Shown piece after piece: positions 1 to 8,651 of a stretch of 64,000 bases of DNA. Under the pieces are notes generated by a model, which ran no database searches, was not told the origin of the DNA, and saw only the letters and a list, made by a program, of their open reading frames with translations. The translations under genes were made by a program, and so were the position numbers. This DNA is from Corynebacterium oculi (GTDB taxonomy: Bacteria > Actinomycetota > Actinomycetes > Mycobacteriales > Mycobacteriaceae). Position 1 is the first letter of the stretch; every line of letters starts with the position of its first letter. The DNA is taken from NCBI RefSeq assembly GCF_001412105.1, contig NZ_LKST01000003.1, forward strand, positions 310,001 through 374,000. The letters are read 5' to 3'.

Positions 1-33
1 AGCGCGCGGGGTGCGCGGTGAGGCCTCGGGCAC
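1..33 (-). CDS. 5' end of an unidentified leftward gene (partial)
   Basis: On the minus strand a GTG at 31-33 opens a reading frame (MPEASPRTPRA) that runs off the left edge. It is preceded by an AAGGAG ribosome binding site about five bases upstream, which is the only evidence that it is a gene. It lies about 90 bases downstream of the acyl-CoA synthetase stop and in the same direction, so the two could be co-transcribed. The product cannot be identified from eleven residues. Confidence 0.45.
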   Translation of the reverse strand, partial: MPEASPRTPRA

Positions 34-124
34 GAATACTCCTTATGCGGAAAAGCGGATTGGAAGATACATCATTGTAACCGCCGGGCGCTGTTTCCTC
101 GACGTTGCTTCGGTGTGAATTGAA

Positions 125-1807
125 TTACTTTTCTGGGTTCTCGGCCTTGTCCCCGGGGCCGGGCAGCGCAATCACCTCGTATTCGCCCGCCGCGAGGTGC
201 TTGCGCAGATCCTTCTTATCAAACTTATTCACCGAGGTCTTGTCTATGCTGTCCACGAAGGTCCAGTACTCCGGGAGCATCCAGTGGGGCAGGGAGGCCC
301 GCAGCCGTTCGCGCAGCGCCACCGCGGTTTCGGCGGTGGGGGGAAAGGGCTCGTGCAGAACCGTGACCACCAGGGGACGCTCGCCCCACTTCTTATCCGG
401 GTAGCCGATCACCGCGGCCTCCACCACCTCGGGAGCCTCCATCACCAGGTTTTCCAGGAGGGCGGAGTAGATCCACTCGCCTCCGGAGCGGATCACGTCG
501 CGGGCGCGATCGTGAATGGTGAGGTAGCCATCGGAGGTGACGGAGCCGACGTCGCCCGTGCGCAGCCAGCCGTCGGCCGTGAACTGCTCCGGGGGCTGCT
601 CTTCCGGGGAACCTGCGTAGCGGGCGGCCACGAGATTGCCGCGCACCTGGATCTCGCCCTGGTTGCGATCGGTCGCGGATACCACCTTGTCATCATTGAC
701 CACCCGGTATTCCAGGGAGGCGGGAAAACGCCCCTGACTGATCCGGTACGTCCAGCGCGCCTCCCCGGAGACACCCGCGGGAGGCCGGGACACCGTGCCC
801 ACGGTGGAGGTCTCCGTCATGCCCCACACGTGGATCACGTCCACGCCGTAGCGCTCCTCCCACATGCGGATGAGGATGGGCGGGGCGGGGGAGCCGCCCA
901 CGTAGATCTCCACCAGGGACATGCGCTCCGGGGGATGGTGCAGGTAATGCACGATGAGTTGCATCCACACGGTAGGCACCCCGTGGGCCACGCGCGGGTG
1001 GGTGGCGGCGATGAGATCGGCCAGCGTGGTGGGTGAGAGATCCGCGCCGGGGAAGATCAGGGGTGCGCCCGCCATGAAGGCGGCGTAAGGCACCCCCCAG
1101 CTGAGCACGTGGAAGATGGGCACGCAGCACAGGAAGGACTCGCCCTCGGTGATGGCGAAGGAATCCGTGGTGCGCAACTCCATCGCCATGAGATACATGG
1201 AGCGGTGCGAGTACGCCACGGGCTTCGCCGGGCCGGTGGTGCCGGTGGAGTAGCACAGGGCGGCAGCCGTATTTTCGTCGAGGGTGGGCCACTCGTAGAC
1301 GGTGGGGCGGCCGTCGAGAAGCGCCTCGTAGGAGTGGATCTCCACGGTGGCGGGGAAACCTTCCTGCGGCAGGGTGCCCAGCCCGGTGAACAGGATCGCG
1401 CGCACGCTGGGGCAGGATTCCACGATGCCGCGCAGCTTCCCGGCCAGGCGGGCATCCGCCACGATGACCTCCACCTCCGCGTGATGGATCATGTGCTGGA
1501 CCTGGGAATCCATGAGGTTCTTATTCAGCGGGGTGAGCACCGCCCCCATCGCGGGCACGGCCAGGATAGTTTCCAGGTGCTCGGTGCAGTTATCCATGAA
1601 CGTGCCCACGCGCTGATCCCCGGTGATGCCGAGTTGATCGTGGAGGGCGTGCGCCAGGGCCGCGGCGCGGGCCCCGACCTCCGCGAACGTGCTGTGGCTG
1701 CCGTTCCCGCCCTCCCAGGTGGTCACCTTGGTATCGCCGTGGACGCTGGCGCCGTAGGTGAGAATGCTGGCGAGGGACAGCGGAATGTCCTGCATCGTGG
1801 ACTGCAT
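125..1807 (-). CDS. Long-chain acyl-CoA synthetase / AMP-dependent ligase (FadD-like)
   Basis: ANL-superfamily adenylating enzyme of about 560 residues, expected to activate a fatty or other carboxylic acid with ATP and pass it to CoA. The AMP-binding P-loop reads CYSTGTTGPAKPVAYSH: it fits the family pattern, but a Pro replaces the usual Gly after the Lys. Further hallmarks are VWGMTET, the adenylate-binding GWLRTGDVG, the hinge DRARDVIRSGGEW and a near-C-terminal Lys in the KTSVNKFDKK region. The ATG at 1807 was chosen because a TAAAGT -10 box ends seven bases upstream (leaderless); a start at 1849 would put that promoter inside the gene. The fatty-acid type is inferred from overall similarity; the substrate is unknown. 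Confidence 0.85.
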   Translation of the reverse strand: MQSTMQDIPLSLASILTYGASVHGDTKVTTWEGGNGSHSTFAEVGARAAALAHALHDQLGITGDQRVGTFMDNCTEHLETILAVPAMGAVLTPLNKNLMDSQVQHMIHHAEVEVIVADARLAGKLRGIVESCPSVRAILFTGLGTLPQEGFPATVEIHSYEALLDGRPTVYEWPTLDENTAAALCYSTGTTGPAKPVAYSHRSMYLMAMELRTTDSFAITEGESFLCCVPIFHVLSWGVPYAAFMAGAPLIFPGADLSPTTLADLIAATHPRVAHGVPTVWMQLIVHYLHHPPERMSLVEIYVGGSPAPPILIRMWEERYGVDVIHVWGMTETSTVGTVSRPPAGVSGEARWTYRISQGRFPASLEYRVVNDDKVVSATDRNQGEIQVRGNLVAARYAGSPEEQPPEQFTADGWLRTGDVGSVTSDGYLTIHDRARDVIRSGGEWIYSALLENLVMEAPEVVEAAVIGYPDKKWGERPLVVTVLHEPFPPTAETAVALRERLRASLPHWMLPEYWTFVDSIDKTSVNKFDKKDLRKHLAAGEYEVIALPGPGDKAENPEK

Positions 1808-2180
1808 GGCCTCTACTTTAACCGGCGCGATGATTGGGGGCGGGTACATATGGGCGGGGTGAATGCGTTACACTGGGTGAGGATCAATCCCCAGGCGCCT
1901 TTGTGGCGTGCCTGTGCCGCGTTGCTGCGGCGTCGGCATGATCGTGGGGTTGATGATTTCCACGTGGGGCACATCATTACTCTCAGAACCGTTTGAGGGA
2001 ACATCCCACGGGCACGGCTTTCGCATTGTCGCCTCGTTTCTCGCCGTGGGCGTGAGGCAGGATGGTGCCGCCGCGCCGGATTAATTACAGACAAAGCATC
2101 CGGTACCACCGGAGAATGGGTTTAAATATCCGCCCATGCTTATCTCACATCACTTCCGGTCAAGCGATGAAAGGACATCT
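1808..2180. other. 373-bp region between the acyl-CoA synthetase and rho: divergent promoters and long rho leader
   Basis: Beyond the leftward -10 at 1815-1820 there is a TACACT hexamer at 1869-1874 that could be the rho -10. That would give rho an untranslated leader of about 300 nt. A long leader fits the autoregulation known for rho in other bacteria, but I recognise no specific element here. Frames through the region have no coding character. Confidence 0.4.
1815..1820 (-). promoter_or_regulatory. -10 box of the acyl-CoA synthetase gene (leaderless)
   Basis: TAAAGT on the minus strand, seven bases before the ATG at 1807. The spacing places transcription start at or next to the start codon. 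I see no convincing -35. Confidence 0.5.
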
Positions 2181-4043
2181 GTGACCACACCGGAGAACAC
2201 CACCCAACCAGGTGGTTCCGAGCAGAACCTGGCGAGCCTGCGCATTCCAGAATTGCGCGCCGTGGCCGCACAGATGGGGCTCAAAGGAATATCGGGGCTG
2301 CGCAAATCCGAGTTGATTGACGCTATTCAAGGCCGGGGGCCGCACGCAACTACTCGGAGAAAGAGCACGAGGACAATGGCGACAGGGGCAACAGGGGCAA
2401 CAGAATCAGAGGCACTGGTGGACCAGGTCATCGTTGAGGACACCCCCGGCGATGCCACCCGGCAGGCGCCCCGCGGGGCCGCCGACGATCGCCGCGCCGA
2501 GGCTTCTGCGGGCACGCAGGCGGCCCCGTCTCAGCGCTCCGAGGGGGCGGCGGATCGGCACGCGGAGGGCAACCAGGAGGGCAACCACTACGAGTCCCGC
2601 GCCGCCGCGCGCCGGGCGCGCCGCAACCGGGCCCGCCAACAGCACCGCGAGGATCACAACTCCGCCGCCGAGCAGGGCAATAACGATCCGCAGGAGCGCG
2701 GCGAGGATTCCCGGGGAGACGCCGAGCACCGCGAGGGGCGTGAGAACAGGGAACAGCGCGATTCCCGCGCCGGGCGCAATAACCGCCGCAACAATCGACG
2801 CAATAACCGCCGGGGCCGGGGCAACGAGGGGGGACGCGAGCCGCGCGAGCACAACGAGCCGCTGCTGCCGGAGGAACTGGAGCAGGTGGCGGGCATCCTG
2901 GACATGGTAGATAACAACGTGGCCTTCCTGCGCACCACGGGCTACCACCCCTCCTCCGCCGACGTGTACGTGAGCAACCAACTGATCCGCAAGTGCGGGC
3001 TGCGCGGCGGCGACGCCATCGTGGGCCAGGTCAAGCAGGGCCAGACGCAGACGCGCGGGCACGGGCGTAACAAACAGAAGTACAACAACCTGGTGCGCGT
3101 GGACACCGTCAACGGCATGACGGTGGACGAGGCCCGGCAGCGGCCGAACTTTGCCAAGCTCACCCCGCTGTATCCCAACCAGCGCCTGCGCCTGGAGACG
3201 GAGCAGAAGATCCTCACCACCCGCGTGATCGACCTCATCATGCCCATCGGCAAGGGGCAGCGCGCGTTGATCGTCTCCCCGCCCAAGGCCGGTAAGACCA
3301 CGATCCTGCAAAACGTGGCCAACGCGATCTCCACCAATAACCCGGAGTGCTACCTCATGGTGGTGCTGGTGGACGAGCGCCCGGAGGAGGTCACGGACAT
3401 GCAGCGGTCCGTGAACGGAGAGGTGATCGCCTCCACCTTTGATCGACCGCCGAGCGAGCACACCGCCGTGGCGGAGCTGGCGATCGAGCGCGCCAAGCGC
3501 CTGGTGGAGCAGGGGCGCGACGTGGTGGTGCTGCTGGACTCCATCACCCGCCTGGGTCGCGCCTATAACAATTCCTCCCCGGCCTCCGGGCGTATTCTCT
3601 CCGGCGGCGTGGACTCCAACGCCCTGTATCCGCCCAAGCGCTTCCTGGGCGCGGCGCGCAACATCGAAAACGGTGGCAGCCTGACCATCATCGCCACCGC
3701 GATGGTGGAGACGGGTTCCGCGGGCGATACCGTGATCTTCGAGGAATTCAAGGGCACCGGCAACGCGGAACTGAAGCTGGACCGCAAGATCTCCGAGCGT
3801 CGCGTGTTCCCGGCCGTGGACGTGGGCCCCTCCGGCACCCGCAAGGACGAGCTGCTGCTGGCCCCCGAGGAGGCCCGCCTGGTGCATAAGCTGCGGCGTA
3901 TCCTGGCGGCGTTGGACAACCAGCAGGCCATTGACCTGCTGATGAAGCAGCTGAAAAAGACGAAGAATAACGGCGAGTTCCTCATGCAGGTGGCCTCCTC
4001 CGCGCCGATGGCCGCCCGTGGGGACGAGGAGGACTATTCCTAA
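2181..4043 (+). CDS. rho: Transcription termination factor Rho
   Basis: Hexameric RNA helicase that ends transcription of untranslated RNA. The protein is 620 residues. An N-terminal Rho_N/SAP-like segment (about 14-50, [17 protein letters not shown]) comes first. A long, polar, Arg/Asn/Glu-rich insert typical of actinobacterial Rho follows (about 55-225, with repeats of NNRR). Then come the cold-shock RNA-binding domain and the ATPase core with Walker A PPKAGKTT (about 367-374) and Walker [17 protein letters not shown]. The GTG at 2181 was chosen over the in-frame start at 2136 because GAAAGGA lies directly upstream and the protein then opens [12 protein letters not shown]. prfA follows one base after the stop. 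The window has few intrinsic terminators, so Rho probably does much of the termination. Confidence 0.97.
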   Translation: MTTPENTTQPGGSEQNLASLRIPELRAVAAQMGLKGISGLRKSELIDAIQGRGPHATTRRKSTRTMATGATGATESEALVDQVIVEDTPGDATRQAPRGAADDRRAEASAGTQAAPSQRSEGAADRHAEGNQEGNHYESRAAARRARRNRARQQHREDHNSAAEQGNNDPQERGEDSRGDAEHREGRENREQRDSRAGRNNRRNNRRNNRRGRGNEGGREPREHNEPLLPEELEQVAGILDMVDNNVAFLRTTGYHPSSADVYVSNQLIRKCGLRGGDAIVGQVKQGQTQTRGHGRNKQKYNNLVRVDTVNGMTVDEARQRPNFAKLTPLYPNQRLRLETEQKILTTRVIDLIMPIGKGQRALIVSPPKAGKTTILQNVANAISTNNPECYLMVVLVDERPEEVTDMQRSVNGEVIASTFDRPPSEHTAVAELAIERAKRLVEQGRDVVVLLDSITRLGRAYNNSSPASGRILSGGVDSNALYPPKRFLGAARNIENGGSLTIIATAMVETGSAGDTVIFEEFKGTGNAELKLDRKISERRVFPAVDVGPSGTRKDELLLAPEEARLVHKLRRILAALDNQQAIDLLMKQLKKTKNNGEFLMQVASSAPMAARGDEEDYS

Positions 4044-4044
4044 G

Positions 4045-5118
4045 ATGGCGGATCAGGTTTCAGCCGTCGATGACGTGCTCTCCGAGTACCAGGGCATCGA
4101 GGCACAGATGGCCGATCCCGAGGTGATCGGGGATCAGGCGCAGTTCCGTAAACTCTCCAAGCGCTATACCCAGCTTCAGCCCATCGTGAAGGTGGCCACC
4201 GACCTTGAGCAGGTGCGCACCGACGCGGAGGACGCCCGCGAGATGGCGCGCGAGGACCGGGAGTTTCAGGCGGAGGCCGAGCGCCTGGAGGCCGCCCGGG
4301 TGGAGCTGGAGGAAAAACTGGCGGACCTGTTGGCCCCCCGCGATCCCCACGATGGCGATGACATCATCATGGAGATCAAGGCCGGGGCCGGTGGCGAGGA
4401 GGCCGCGCTCTTTGCGGGCGATCTGGTGCGCATGTATGAGAAGTACGCGGATAAGCACGACTTTGCCTACGAGGTGCTGGGGCTGGCGGAGTCCGACCTC
4501 GGCGGGGTCAAGGACATGACCTTGTCTATCCGGGCTAAGAACCCCTCGCGCGACGGCGCGTGGAGCGTGTTCAAGTTCGAGGGCGGCGTGCACCGCGTGC
4601 AGCGCGTGCCGGTGACGGAGTCCCAGGGGCGCATCCAGACCTCGGCGGCCGGGGTGTTGGTGTACCCGGAGCCGGACGAGGTGGAGCAGGTGGAGATCGA
4701 CGACAAGGACATTCGCGTTGACGTGTACCGCTCCTCCGGCAAGGGCGGCCAGGGCGTGAACACCACGGACTCCGCCGTGCGCATCACCCACCTGCCCACG
4801 GGCCTGGTGGTGACCTGCCAGAAGGAGCGCTCGCAGATTCAGAACAAGGCCCGCGCCATGCAGGTGCTGGCCGCCCGCCTCCAGCAACTCAAGGAGGACG
4901 AGGCCGAGGCCCAGGCGGCGGAGGGGCGCGCCAAGCAGGTGCGCACGATGGATCGCTCCGAGCGCATCCGCACCTATAACTGGCCGGAGAATCGCATTTC
5001 CGATCACCGCATTGGGTTCAAGGCCAACAACCTTGACCAGGTTCTTGACGGCAACCTCGATGACCTGTTCACCGCCTTGCAGGCCGCCGAGCGCGCCGAG
5101 CGCCTCGAGGCAGAATGA
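4045..5118 (+). CDS. prfA: Peptide chain release factor 1
   Basis: Class I release factor reading UAA/UAG. The 357 residues match the family length. The catalytic GGQ is at 234-236 inside [17 protein letters not shown], whose Gln is the target for N5-methylation by the next gene's product. The ATG at 4045 sits one base after the rho stop and is preceded by GACGAGGAGG, so translation is probably coupled to rho; upstream in-frame starts lie inside rho. The stop overlaps the prmC start as ATGA. Confidence 0.97.
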   Translation: MADQVSAVDDVLSEYQGIEAQMADPEVIGDQAQFRKLSKRYTQLQPIVKVATDLEQVRTDAEDAREMAREDREFQAEAERLEAARVELEEKLADLLAPRDPHDGDDIIMEIKAGAGGEEAALFAGDLVRMYEKYADKHDFAYEVLGLAESDLGGVKDMTLSIRAKNPSRDGAWSVFKFEGGVHRVQRVPVTESQGRIQTSAAGVLVYPEPDEVEQVEIDDKDIRVDVYRSSGKGGQGVNTTDSAVRITHLPTGLVVTCQKERSQIQNKARAMQVLAARLQQLKEDEAEAQAAEGRAKQVRTMDRSERIRTYNWPENRISDHRIGFKANNLDQVLDGNLDDLFTALQAAERAERLEAE

Positions 5119-5945
5119 CCCTGCGCGAGGAACTCGCCTGGGCTCGTGAGGAGTTGGCCCGGGCCGGGGTGCCCAGCCCCGAGGTGGATGCCCGGGAGAT
5201 CGCGGCGCACCTGCTGGGCTGCTCCCCGCTGGAGGTGGGCTGGCGCGAGGCCACCCTGCCCCCGGAGTACGCGGAACTGATCCGCCGCCGCGCGCGCCGC
5301 GAACCCCTCCAATACCTCCTGGGGTGGGCTCCTTTCGGGCCGCTGCGCCTAGCCGTGGGGCCGGGGGTGTTTATTCCCCGGCCGGAGACGGAGGTGCTGG
5401 CGGACTGGGCGGTGCGGGCGCTGCGGGGCGTCGATAAGCCCCTCGTGGTGGACCTGTGTACCGGATCGGGGGCGCTGGCGGCCTATATCGCCCACGCCCG
5501 TGCCGACGCCCGCGTGGTCGCCGTGGAGCGCAGCCCCGAGGCCGCCGGGTGGGCGCGCCGCAACCTCGACCCCCTGGGGGTGGAACTCCGCGAAGGGGAT
5601 GCCACCGATCCCGGGGTGCTGGCGGAACTGGCGGGCCGGGTGGACGTGGTGGTGAGCAACCCGCCGTATGTGCCGGAGGCGGACGACCTGCCCGCCGAGG
5701 TCTATCACGATCCCCACGAGGCGGTCTTTGCCGGGGCCGATGGCATGGGCGTGATTAACCGCCTGGTGGAACCCGCCGCGGCGCTGCTGGTGCCGGGGGG
5801 TCTGGTGGGCATCGAGCATGACGACGCCACCGCGGCGGACGTTGCGCGGGTGGTGGCGCGGTGCCCGGCTTTGAGCGCCCCGGTGGCCCTGCCCGATCTC
5901 TCCGGTAGGGATCGTTTTGTCACAGCGAGTAAGCTGGGCAACTGA
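5115..5945 (+). CDS. prmC: Release factor glutamine methyltransferase
   Basis: SAM-dependent enzyme that methylates the GGQ glutamine of RF1/RF2 (formerly HemK). It has 276 residues. The SAM-binding motif [10 protein letters not shown] starts at about 112 and the substrate-Gln motif NPPY is at 182-185, within [16 protein letters not shown]. It overlaps prfA by four bases (ATGA), so enzyme and substrate are translationally coupled. One copy of the repeated 13-bp motif (5427-5439) lies within this coding sequence. Confidence 0.96.
   Translation: MTLREELAWAREELARAGVPSPEVDAREIAAHLLGCSPLEVGWREATLPPEYAELIRRRARREPLQYLLGWAPFGPLRLAVGPGVFIPRPETEVLADWAVRALRGVDKPLVVDLCTGSGALAAYIAHARADARVVAVERSPEAAGWARRNLDPLGVELREGDATDPGVLAELAGRVDVVVSNPPYVPEADDLPAEVYHDPHEAVFAGADGMGVINRLVEPAAALLVPGGLVGIEHDDATAADVARVVARCPALSAPVALPDLSGRDRFVTASKLGN
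5427..5439 (+). repeat. Copy 1 of the dispersed 13-bp motif GGCGTCGATAAGC
   Basis: Exact copy inside prmC, read there as Gly-Val-Asp-Lys. Confidence 0.5.
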
Positions 5946-5990
5946 CCTTAATTGCCGCGACCCGCGAAGGGAAGGAAAGGGGTTCACCCT

Positions 5991-6665
5991 ATGGGGGCCA
6001 TTGTCAGTTGCATGGACGCCCGCACCCGAGCACAGATCGTTGCCGCCGCGGCGCAGAGCGCGCGGGAGGGGCGGCTGGTGGTGCTCCCCACGGACACCCT
6101 CTATGGCATCGGCGCGGATGCCTTTAATAACGAGGCGGTGGCGGCCCTGCTGGCGGCCAAGCGGCGCGGGCCGGATCACCCGGTGCCGGTGCTGGTGGGT
6201 TCCTGGGACACGCTCGCCGGGCTGGTGGACTCGATGAGCGAGACCGCGCGCACCCTCGTGGAGGCATTCTGGCCCGGTGGCCTTTCCCTGGTGGTGCGCC
6301 AGGCGCCCTCGCTGCCCTGGAATCTGGGAGATACCCACGGCACCGTGATGGTGCGCATGCCCAATCACCCGGTGGCCGTGCAGCTGCTCCGCGAGGTCGG
6401 CCCGATGGCCGTATCCTCCGCGAACCTGCACGGGCATCAGCCACCCACCACGGCCGGGGAGGCCCAGCGCCAGCTTGGCGACGCCGTGGACACCTACCTC
6501 GACGCCGGGCGCGCCACCGTGGGACGCCCCTCCACCATCGTGGACCTCACGGCGGACACGCCGACGATCCTGCGCGAGGGGGCCGTGAGCGCCGAGGAGA
6601 TCGCGGAGGTATTGGGGCTTCCGACGGCCCGGTTGCGCGCCCCGGAACCCGGGGGAGCGGCCTAG
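5991..6665 (+). CDS. L-threonylcarbamoyladenylate synthase (Sua5/YrdC/YwlC)
   Basis: Makes threonylcarbamoyl-AMP from Thr, bicarbonate and ATP for the t6A37 modification of ANN-decoding tRNAs. The protein is 224 residues, a YrdC-fold domain without the extra C-terminal Sua5 domain. The family KxR/SxN nucleotide site is seen as LPTDTLYGIGADA, AKRRGPDHPVPVLV and the later AVSSANLHGHQPPTT. The ATG at 5991 has GAAGGAAAGG about ten bases upstream; an in-frame TTG at 5952 lacks such a site. The stop codon abuts the wecA ATG. Confidence 0.92.
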   Translation: MGAIVSCMDARTRAQIVAAAAQSAREGRLVVLPTDTLYGIGADAFNNEAVAALLAAKRRGPDHPVPVLVGSWDTLAGLVDSMSETARTLVEAFWPGGLSLVVRQAPSLPWNLGDTHGTVMVRMPNHPVAVQLLREVGPMAVSSANLHGHQPPTTAGEAQRQLGDAVDTYLDAGRATVGRPSTIVDLTADTPTILREGAVSAEEIAEVLGLPTARLRAPEPGGAA

Positions 6666-7829
6666 ATGGGGGTGGGCGTGGAGGGCGTGCCCCTGCGGGA
6701 ACTGGGGCTGGTGCTCCTGGTGGCGGCCGCCGTGACCTTCCTGACCACCGGCGCGGTGCGCTATCTGGTGCTGCGCTCGGGCCGGGTGGCGGAAATCCGC
6801 GCCCGCGACGTGCACGTGCAGCCCACGCCGAGCCTGGGTGGCGTGGCGATGTTCACGGGCTTTCTCTCCGCCGTCCTGGTGGCCAACCAGCTGCCCGCGC
6901 TCACCCGGGGCTTCATGCCGATCACCCCGGAAATGAACGCCGTGGTATGGGCGGGGGCCGCGATCGTGGTGGTGGGGATCGTCGATGATCTCTATGAACT
7001 CGACGCGCTCACCAAGCTCATCGGGCAACTCCTCAGCGCGGTGGTGATGAGCCTGCTGGGGCTTTCCTGGACGCTGTTGTATCTCCCCGTGGGGGAGGGA
7101 ACCACGGTGGTGCTCGATCAAGTCCAGTCTACAATCTTGACGGTATTCCTCACGGTGCTGCTCATCAACGCCGTGAACTTCGTCGATGGGCTCGACGGCC
7201 TCGCCGCGGGCCTGGGCATGATCGCCGGCGGGGCGATCCTGCTTTTTTCCCTCACCGTGCTGCACGATCAGGGCGGCACGGTCTCCGCCTACCCCCCGGC
7301 GATCATCGCGGCGGGTCTGGTGGGCATGTGCGCGGGCTTCCTGCCGCATAACTTTGAGCCCTCGCGGATCTTCATGGGGGACTCCGGGGCCATGCTCATC
7401 GGCCTGCTGCTGGCGGCCGCCTCCACCTCCGCCTCGGGGAAGATCAACATGTCCCTCTATGGCGCGGTGGACGTGGTGGCGCTGATGAGCCCGCTGATCG
7501 TGGTGCTCGCGGCGGTGTTCGTGCCGGTGCTGGACCTCGTGATGGCCGTGGTTCGCCGCCTTTCCGAGGGGCGTTCCCCCTTCTCCGCCGATCGCCTGCA
7601 CCTGCACCACCGCCTGCTCTCCCTGGGGCACACCCACCGGCGCACGGTGCTGGTGCTGTACCTATGGGTATCGGTGGTGGCCTTCGGGGCCGTCTCCTTC
7701 TCCGTGGTGCCGCCACTGGTGGCGGTGGCCGGAACGGCGATAGCGCTCCTGGTGGCGGCGGGGCTCATGGCGGTGCCGCTGAAGCGCCGCCGGGCCGCGG
7801 GATGTACCGGGGCGGAAGTGAGCGGGTAG
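6666..7829 (+). CDS. wecA: Polyprenyl-phosphate GlcNAc-1-phosphate transferase (WecA/Rfe, MraY family)
   Basis: Integral membrane glycosyl-1-phosphate transferase. In mycolata the WecA homologue starts the arabinogalactan linker by moving GlcNAc-1-P to decaprenyl phosphate. It has 387 residues and about ten or eleven hydrophobic segments. Family motifs are the Mg-binding DD (107-108, in GIVDDLYELD), NAVNFVDGLDGLAAG, FMGDSGAMLIG and the C-terminal HLHHRLLSLGH. GGGGGAG lies about eight bases before the ATG. Its position immediately before atpI and the atp operon is the same as for rfe in mycobacteria and C. glutamicum. Confidence 0.93.
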   Translation: MGVGVEGVPLRELGLVLLVAAAVTFLTTGAVRYLVLRSGRVAEIRARDVHVQPTPSLGGVAMFTGFLSAVLVANQLPALTRGFMPITPEMNAVVWAGAAIVVVGIVDDLYELDALTKLIGQLLSAVVMSLLGLSWTLLYLPVGEGTTVVLDQVQSTILTVFLTVLLINAVNFVDGLDGLAAGLGMIAGGAILLFSLTVLHDQGGTVSAYPPAIIAAGLVGMCAGFLPHNFEPSRIFMGDSGAMLIGLLLAAASTSASGKINMSLYGAVDVVALMSPLIVVLAAVFVPVLDLVMAVVRRLSEGRSPFSADRLHLHHRLLSLGHTHRRTVLVLYLWVSVVAFGAVSFSVVPPLVAVAGTAIALLVAAGLMAVPLKRRRAAGCTGAEVSG

Positions 7830-7857
7830 GGCTCGCGGTGCGCGAGGGGGCCGTGGG

Positions 7858-7863
7858 TAGACT
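7858..7863 (+). promoter_or_regulatory. -10 box of atpI (leaderless)
   Basis: TAGACT seven bases before the GTG at 7871, inside the short gap after wecA. It suggests atpI can be transcribed separately from the upstream genes. Confidence 0.45.
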
Positions 7864-7870
7864 CGGCCGG

Positions 7871-8314
7871 GTGAGTGACGTGCAAGAAGAAAACTTTGAC
7901 GATCCCCGCCGCCCGCTGCTGCGCGCCCTGCGCCTGGGAAGCATGGCGCTGGCCGGAATCACGGTGATCTCGCTGGCGCTGTGGGGGTGGATCGCGGGGC
8001 TCCCGGGGGTATGGGGGGTGCTCGTGGGGGCGGCCGTGGGGGGTGGCTTTGTGCTCATGACCGTGGCCAGCGTGCTGCTGACCTCGCGGACCTCCCCGCA
8101 GACTACCGGCGCGGTGGTGCTGGGGAGCTGGCTGCTGAAGCTCGTACTGGTGATGCTGGTGATGTGGGGCATCTCCGGCCTGGACTTCTATGACCGCTGG
8201 GCGCTGCTGGTCACGGTGGTGGTGGTGCTGGTGGTGGTCCTGGCCTCGGAGACCTGGGGCGTGCTGACCTCGCGGGTGACCTACACGGAGTCTCCCTCGT
8301 CCCCGTCCGTCTAG
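7871..8314 (+). CDS. atpI: AtpI-like membrane protein preceding the ATP synthase genes
   Basis: Small membrane protein of 147 residues with four predicted helices: LAGITVISLALWGWIAGL, VLVGAAVGGGFVLMTVASVLL, GAVVLGSWLLKLVLVMLVMWGI and LLVTVVVVLVVVLA. AtpI proteins help assemble the c-ring in other bacteria. Sequence conservation in the family is low, so the assignment rests on topology, size and place between wecA and atpB. The GTG at 7871 was chosen for the -10 box seven bases upstream; longer in-frame starts lie inside wecA. Confidence 0.75.
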   Translation: MSDVQEENFDDPRRPLLRALRLGSMALAGITVISLALWGWIAGLPGVWGVLVGAAVGGGFVLMTVASVLLTSRTSPQTTGAVVLGSWLLKLVLVMLVMWGISGLDFYDRWALLVTVVVVLVVVLASETWGVLTSRVTYTESPSSPSV

Positions 8315-8435
8315 GGGCGCCCACCGGTGGTACGGCGACTCGGTGGCGCGGTGCGTCGAGGCTGGGCTTGCGCTGAGAAAATGCCCAGTCCGGCGTGGGG
8401 TGGTCTGTGAAGCACCCGAAAACGGGGGTGAAGCC

Positions 8436-8452
8436 GGATAAGTGGATTATCC
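8436..8452. promoter_or_regulatory. Palindrome upstream of the atp promoter (candidate operator)
   Basis: A perfect 6-bp inverted repeat GGATAA-GTGGA-TTATCC ending ten bases before a TACTAT hexamer. It covers the -35 region, so it may be a regulator site. I cannot name the regulator. Confidence 0.4.
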
Positions 8453-8462
8453 TTGCACCTGC

Positions 8463-8468
8463 TACTAT
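8463..8468 (+). promoter_or_regulatory. Candidate -10 box of the atpBEFHAGDC operon
   Basis: TACTAT in an AT-richer stretch, about 184 nt before the proposed atpB start. Known atp operon promoters in C. glutamicum also lie upstream of atpB; the exact start site here is inferred. Confidence 0.45.
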
Positions 8469-8651
8469 GTAGCGCGGGTAACCCGGCCGTCGTTTTCTTG
8501 GCAGCGTGAGGCTGCGCGAGGGGCGAGGGTCCTACCCCTGGTTTCGTTCCGTAGACGTGCGACGGAGTCCACGGCGGAGCCAGTGAGCATGTAAGACGTC
8601 CATCGCACCGTGGGAGTTCGTCTCCCCACGGCCCGAACACGGGAGAGATCG

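Larger units (their letters stand above)
8315..8651 (+). other. atp operon control region: palindrome, promoter and structured leader
   Basis: 337 bp without a gene. It holds CACCC/GGGTG and CTGGGC/GCCCAG inverted repeats, a GGATAA-N5-TTATCC palindrome (8436-8452) and a TACTAT -10 candidate (8463-8468). A leader of about 180 nt follows. The leader can fold several hairpins: GCAGC-GTGAG-GCTGC, AGGGG/CCCCT and CGTGGG/CCCACG at about 8609-8630. I recognise no known riboswitch. Confidence 0.55.

Noticed and set aside
5349..7637. A 762-codon minus-strand frame over prmC, sua5 and wecA
   Set aside because: Same cause; its translation has no motifs and three conserved genes occupy the other strand.
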